The notes beneath the pieces were generated by a model. The model made no database searches. It worked only from the letters and a program-made list of their open reading frames with translations, and was not told the origin of the DNA. The translations under genes were made by a program, and so were the position numbers. Source: Leucobacter sp. L43 (lineage in GTDB: Bacteria > Actinomycetota > Actinomycetes > Actinomycetales > Microbacteriaceae). Taken from it: DNA of 64,000 nucleotides. Shown in pieces: positions 60,323 to 64,000 of this stretch. The DNA is taken from contig NZ_JAENJG010000003.1 in the NCBI RefSeq assembly GCF_016597785.1, forward strand, positions 248,001 through 312,000. The letters are read 5' to 3'. The first letter of the stretch is position 1; every line of letters starts with the position of its first letter.

Positions 60323-61254
60323 CATCCCAGAAGCCCGCGAGCGAGCCCGGCACCGGCACTCGCTCGCAGAACACCATCGCGGTGCAGCTGCTCCGCAAGC
60401 ACCGGGGCGACGTGCCCGTGTCGGGCTGGCGTCTGCTGAGGCGCCGCCTCGGGCCGGTCGGCGTCGGCAGCCTCATCGTCATCGCGCTGGTGGTGCTCAT
60501 GGCGATCCTCGCTCCGATCATCGCCCCCTACGATCCGTACGCCGGCGCCGTCACGGCCCGCCATGAGGCGTGGAGCCTCGCGCACCTGCTCGGCACCGAC
60601 CAGTCGGGCCGCGACATCCTCTCCCGGATCATCTGGGGCGCCCGCACGAGCCTCATCGGCCCGACCATCGTCACGATCGTCACCGCGGTGCTCGCGACCC
60701 TGCTCGCACTCACGGCGGTCTGGTTCGGCGGAAAAGTGGACGCCTTCATCAGCCGCATCCTCGACATCCTGTTCGCGTTCCCCAACATGCTGCTCGCGAT
60801 CCTCGCCGTTGCCATCTTCGGGCCGTCGATCCTCACCGCCTCCCTGGCGCTCGCGATCGGGTTCGTCCCGTACTCGGCGCGCGTGATCCGCTCGGTGGCG
60901 CTTCGCGAGCGCAATCTGCCCTACGTCGCCTCGGCGCGCCTGCAGGGGATCTCGGGCTTTCTCATCACCGTTCGCCACATCCTGCCCAACGTGCGCACGC
61001 AGATTCTGACCGGCATGACCATCAACTTCGGGTACGCGATGATCGAACTCGCGGCGCTCTCCTTCCTCGGGCTCGGCGTGCAACCGCCGACTCCCGACTG
61101 GGGGCTCATGGTCTCCAACGGTCAGGCTTCGCTGCAGCAGGGGTTCTGGGAGCAGAGCATCTTCGCAGGCCTCGCCATCGTCATCACCGTGGCGGCGTTC
61201 GGCTACGTCGGTGAGCAACTCGGCGGACGTCGTGCCGCAGGAAGGATCCGCTGA
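60319..61254 (+). CDS. ABC transporter permease, DppC type
   Basis: 311 aa from ATG 60319. A 40-residue cytoplasmic N-terminus is followed by GSLIVIALVVLMAILAPIIAPYDPYAG and HLLGTDQSGRDILSRIIWGARTSLIG, the DppC/OppC signature. The EAA-like loop is SARLQGISGFLITVRHILPNVRTQIL. Six helices. Its stop and the next start overlap (TGATG). Confidence 0.95.
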   Translation: MTSQKPASEPGTGTRSQNTIAVQLLRKHRGDVPVSGWRLLRRRLGPVGVGSLIVIALVVLMAILAPIIAPYDPYAGAVTARHEAWSLAHLLGTDQSGRDILSRIIWGARTSLIGPTIVTIVTAVLATLLALTAVWFGGKVDAFISRILDILFAFPNMLLAILAVAIFGPSILTASLALAIGFVPYSARVIRSVALRERNLPYVASARLQGISGFLITVRHILPNVRTQILTGMTINFGYAMIELAALSFLGLGVQPPTPDWGLMVSNGQASLQQGFWEQSIFAGLAIVITVAAFGYVGEQLGGRRAAGRIR

Positions 61255-62099
61255 TGCTGCAGGTCGATTCACTCGTACTCACGGTCACCGACCCGGATTC
61301 GGGTCAGGCCACCGAGATTCTGCACGGCAACTCCTTCACCCTCGGCTCGGGCGAAGCGCTCGGCCTCGTCGGTGAATCGGGCTCGGGCAAGTCGATGACC
61401 CTGAAGTGCATTCTCGGCATCGAACCCTCGAGCGCGCGCGTCGAAGGCTCCATCGAGCTCGATGGCACCGACCTGCTCGGCTCGGGCGGCGAAGAACTCC
61501 GCCGGATCCGCGCCAATGATCTCGCCCTGATCTCGCAGAATCCGCACGGATCGCTGAACCCCGTGCTGCCGGTCGGCCGCTTCCTGATCGAGGGCATGAG
61601 CGACGCCCGTTCGCTTCCCGCCGCACAGGCGCGAACGCGTGCGGCGGAGCTGCTGCGCCAGGTCGGCATCGATGACACGGAGCGCGTGCTGCGTTCCTAT
61701 CCGCATCAGCTCTCGGGCGGCATGCTGCAGCGCGTCGTGATCGCGGGAGCCATGTCGGGCGACCCGAAGCTGCTGCTCGCCGATGAGCCGACCACCGCTC
61801 TCGACGTCACCACCCAGGCCGAGGTCGTCGCGATCCTCGATGAGAAGCGCCGCGAGCACGGGCTCTCGATGATCTACGTCACCCACGATCTCGACCTCGC
61901 GGCGGCGATCTGCGACCGGCTCGCGGTGATGAAGGACGGCGAGATCCTCGAGATCGGCACTCCTGAGGAGATCCGGGATCGGCCGAAGACGGAGTACACG
62001 AGGACGCTCATGTCGGCGCGGCCGCAGCTGTACCCCGATGGGGCTCCGCAGCAGGCTCCCGGCACCGGCCCACTGACGAACACGGAGGATCGCGCATGA
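61254..62099 (+). CDS. ABC transporter ATPase, DppD type
   Basis: 281 aa. Walker A GESGSGKSMTLKCILG, Q-loop ISQNPHGSLNPVLPVGRFL, signature LSGGMLQRVVIAGAMSGDPKLLLADEPTTALDVTTQ and H-loop YVTHDLDLAAAICDRLAVMKDGEI. The oligopeptide C-terminal extension (RDRPKTEYTRTLMSARP) is short, ending with a Pro/Gly/Thr tail; the usual iron-sulfur-binding CxP region of some DppD proteins is absent. Overlaps the next gene by ATGA. Confidence 0.94.
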   Translation: MLQVDSLVLTVTDPDSGQATEILHGNSFTLGSGEALGLVGESGSGKSMTLKCILGIEPSSARVEGSIELDGTDLLGSGGEELRRIRANDLALISQNPHGSLNPVLPVGRFLIEGMSDARSLPAAQARTRAAELLRQVGIDDTERVLRSYPHQLSGGMLQRVVIAGAMSGDPKLLLADEPTTALDVTTQAEVVAILDEKRREHGLSMIYVTHDLDLAAAICDRLAVMKDGEILEIGTPEEIRDRPKTEYTRTLMSARPQLYPDGAPQQAPGTGPLTNTEDRA

Positions 62100-62971
62100 C
62101 CGAGACGTCCCCTGCCCAGTCGGCGACGCGGGGCGATGCAGCCCCCATCATCGAGGTCGAGCACCTCGAGCGCACCTTCCACCTCAGCCGCACCGCGAGC
62201 GTCACCGCGCTCGACGATGTCTCGTGCGCGCTGCGAGCCGGCACCTGCCTCGCGGTCGTCGGCGAATCGGGTTCCGGGAAGTCGACCCTGGCGCGCGTGA
62301 TCGTCGGGCTCGAGACGGCGGACGCCGGAGAGGTGCGAATCGCAGGGACGCCCGTGCGGCCCACCACCTCGCGGCGGGCGCTGCACGAGCGCGCCAAACT
62401 CGTGCAGATGGTCTTCCAGGACCCGCAGGGGTCGCTCAACCGCTCCCTGCCCGTCGCGGCGACGATCAACGAGATGCTGCAGGCGCACCGCCCCGATCTC
62501 GACCGGGCCGGGCGCCGCGCACGTCTGCTCGAGCTCTTCGCGGAGGTCGGTCTCACCGAGCGTCACGCCGACGCCAAGCCGGAAGCCCTCTCCGGCGGGC
62601 AGAAGCAGCGCGTCGCGATCGCGCGGGCCCTCGCGGCCGAGCCGGAGGTGCTCGTGCTCGACGAAGCCGTCTCCGCGCTCGACGTGTCGGTGCAGGCGCA
62701 AGTGCTGGATCTGCTGAAACGGCTGCGGAGCGAGCACGGCCTGTCGTACCTGTTCATCACCCACGATCTCTCGGTCGTGCGCGACATCGCCGACGACGTC
62801 GTGGTGATGCGCACCGGGCGCATCATCGAGCGCGGCACCGTCTCCGACATTCTCGACCGCCCCACGGATCCGTACACCCGCCTCCTCCTCGCCTCGGCGC
62901 CCCGCCCCGGCTGGAAGCCGCGTCGTGGGCTTCGCGACGCTCTCATCGGCGGGGCTGATCGCACGCCGTGA
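62096..62971 (+). CDS. ABC transporter ATPase, DppF type
   Basis: 291 aa. Walker A GESGSGKSTLARVIVGLE, Q-loop VFQDPQGSLNRSLPVAATINEML, signature LSGGQKQRVAIARALAAEPEVLVLDEAVSALDVSVQAQV, H-loop FITHDLSVVRDIADDVVVMRTGRIIERG, and the ending DRPTDPYTRLLLASAPRPGW. The Walker B region reads DEAVSALD, the usual DppF form. It works as the second half of the ATPase dimer with the preceding protein. 68 bases separate it from the C45 hydrolase gene. Confidence 0.95.
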   Translation: MTETSPAQSATRGDAAPIIEVEHLERTFHLSRTASVTALDDVSCALRAGTCLAVVGESGSGKSTLARVIVGLETADAGEVRIAGTPVRPTTSRRALHERAKLVQMVFQDPQGSLNRSLPVAATINEMLQAHRPDLDRAGRRARLLELFAEVGLTERHADAKPEALSGGQKQRVAIARALAAEPEVLVLDEAVSALDVSVQAQVLDLLKRLRSEHGLSYLFITHDLSVVRDIADDVVVMRTGRIIERGTVSDILDRPTDPYTRLLLASAPRPGWKPRRGLRDALIGGADRTP

Positions 62972-63039
62972 CACCGGCGACGACGTCGCCCTCACGCTCC
63001 GCGGGCACTCGCCCGACCCTCCACAGAAAGCACTGCTGC

Positions 63040-64000
63040 ATGACTACACAGACCGATCGCCTGCACCTCGACGTCACGGGTGCGACCGCCCATGAACTCG
63101 GGGTGAGCCGCGGCTCAGCACTCCGCGGCTCGCTGCCGACGGCTTACGCGAAGTACGCCGAACTCTTCCGCATCCTGGGCGTCTCCGAGGAGATGGAACG
63201 CGATGGCGTCTCTCGCGTGGTGGCGGCGGTGGATTCGTGGCGCCCCGAGCTGCTCGAGCAGCTCAGGGGTGTCGCTGACGGAGCCGGTGTGCCGTTCGAG
63301 CACGTCGTCGCACTGAACGCCCGCACCGAGCTAATCGCACTCGGCGCCCGAGGCGCGAGCGAGTGCTCGACGGTCACGGCCCGCCTCGGGGACCACCGGC
63401 TCGGCGTGCAGACCTGGGACTGGCACGTCGAACTCGACGCGTACTGGCACACGCACACCGTGACGGGGCACGGGCTGCGGTATGCCGGTCTCACCGAACA
63501 GGGGATCCTGTCGAAGATCGGCGTGAACGAGGCCGGGCTGGCACTGCACTTCAACATCCTCGGTCACGCGAGCGACGGACCGGATGGCATCCCCATGCAT
63601 CTGCTGTCGAGCACGGTGCTGTCGGAGTGCGCCTCCGTCGATGAGGCGGTTGCGCTGGTGCGCTCGGCGCCGATCGGATCGTCGTCGGCCTTCACCATGC
63701 TCGACGCCGCGCGCGCGGTCTCGCTCGAGATCAGCCCGGTCGGGATCTTCGAGATCACGGAAGTCGAGGGGTCGGTGCAGCGAACGAACCACTTCCAGCA
63801 CGCTGAGCCGCTGATGGCGCAGAAGAGCGAGATCTACGAACCCGATTCGACCGAGCGGCTCGACCTCGTGCGCGAGCGGCTGGCCGCTGGCGTGCCGGAG
63901 TCGTCGACCGAGCTCGTGCGCCTGCTGCGCTCCGAACCCGGTCAGCCGCCGCTCACCTGCATTCCCGACATGTCGAAGGAGTACGGCGATCGGTGGGGCA
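63040..64000 (+). CDS. C45-family N-terminal-nucleophile hydrolase (acyl-CoA:6-APA acyltransferase-like), 3' end outside window
   Basis: The frame opens at ATG 63040 and is still open at 64000 (320 residues visible; family members are ~340-370). The N-terminal ~108 residues are the pro-segment (GVSRGSALRGSLPTAYAKYAELFRILGVSEEMERD). GASECSTVTARLGDHRLGVQTWDWH follows, where Cys109 would become the nucleophile after self-cleavage, and then GLTEQGILSKIGVNEAGLALHFNIL and PMHLLSSTVLSECASVDEAVALVRS. The family includes fungal isopenicillin N acyltransferase and many bacterial amidases of unknown substrate. No signal peptide, so it acts in the cytoplasm. Placed after a complete peptide-type importer, it probably hydrolyses or rearranges the imported amide. 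The stop lies beyond the window. Confidence 0.85.
   Translation, partial: MTTQTDRLHLDVTGATAHELGVSRGSALRGSLPTAYAKYAELFRILGVSEEMERDGVSRVVAAVDSWRPELLEQLRGVADGAGVPFEHVVALNARTELIALGARGASECSTVTARLGDHRLGVQTWDWHVELDAYWHTHTVTGHGLRYAGLTEQGILSKIGVNEAGLALHFNILGHASDGPDGIPMHLLSSTVLSECASVDEAVALVRSAPIGSSSAFTMLDAARAVSLEISPVGIFEITEVEGSVQRTNHFQHAEPLMAQKSEIYEPDSTERLDLVRERLAAGVPESSTELVRLLRSEPGQPPLTCIPDMSKEYGDRWG

Overview
The window is GC-rich, densely coded chromosomal DNA from an actinobacterium. The gene set (AccBC, AccD and AccE acyl-CoA carboxylase, HadA/HadB-type dehydratases, dimeric NADP-isocitrate dehydrogenase, actinobacterial-type MurB) and the many leaderless -10 boxes point to Actinomycetota. A member of the Microbacteriaceae is my best guess, but this is inference from gene content. 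I see no rRNA, tRNA, CRISPR array, transposase, integrase or phage gene.

Layout. 0-4 kb: end of a DUF2867 gene, a MarR regulator with a palindromic promoter, an MHS-family MFS transporter, a small unknown protein and a FUSC-type membrane protein, closed by a long hairpin. 4.1-7 kb (minus): a luciferase-like flavin oxidoreductase and the biotin carboxylase/BCCP subunit accBC. 7.1-11.6 kb (plus): a tight six-gene run hadA-hadB-murB-DUF2520-panC-panB joining fatty-acid dehydration, peptidoglycan precursor and pantothenate synthesis. 11.6-16.7 kb (minus): metY and a PatB/MalY C-S lyase, then a secreted, apparently sortase-anchored S1 protease. 17-25 kb: META lipoprotein, N-formylglutamate amidohydrolase family protein, a RimK ligase fused to an RCK_C domain opposite a retropepsin-like protease, YceI protein, lipid kinase, dGTPase, class II aldolase. 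25-33 kb: Nudix, accE-accD, a TPM/PspA/coiled-coil envelope-stress cluster, and birA. 33-41 kb: two paralogous modules, each made of an APC permease, an amidohydrolase and a divergent TetR regulator with an operator sharing a GAAC-N3-GTTC core. 41-48.5 kb: purU, cstA-ybdD, glyA-folD behind a ZTP (pfl) riboswitch, two DedA proteins. 48.6-53.5 kb: ArsR with tandem SRPBCC protein, lone ccsB, a coproheme-decarboxylase-like protein lacking its heme ligand region, CsoR, RarD-like transporter, GNAT. 53.7-64 kb: MsiK-type ABC ATPase, icd, LacI regulator, a complete Dpp/Opp-type ABC importer and the start of a C45-family N-terminal-nucleophile hydrolase cut by the window end.

How it fits together. Biotin-dependent acyl-CoA carboxylation is spread over three loci (accBC, accD-accE, birA), and all three first genes have leaderless TANNNT promoters. 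One-carbon metabolism (purU, glyA, folD) sits in one stretch, with glyA-folD predicted to respond to ZTP. Catabolic uptake modules (two APC-amidohydrolase modules and the LacI-ABC-C45 cluster) suggest scavenging of amidated or acylated amino compounds. Convergent gene ends are usually closed by long hairpins, several of which put the stop codon in the loop.
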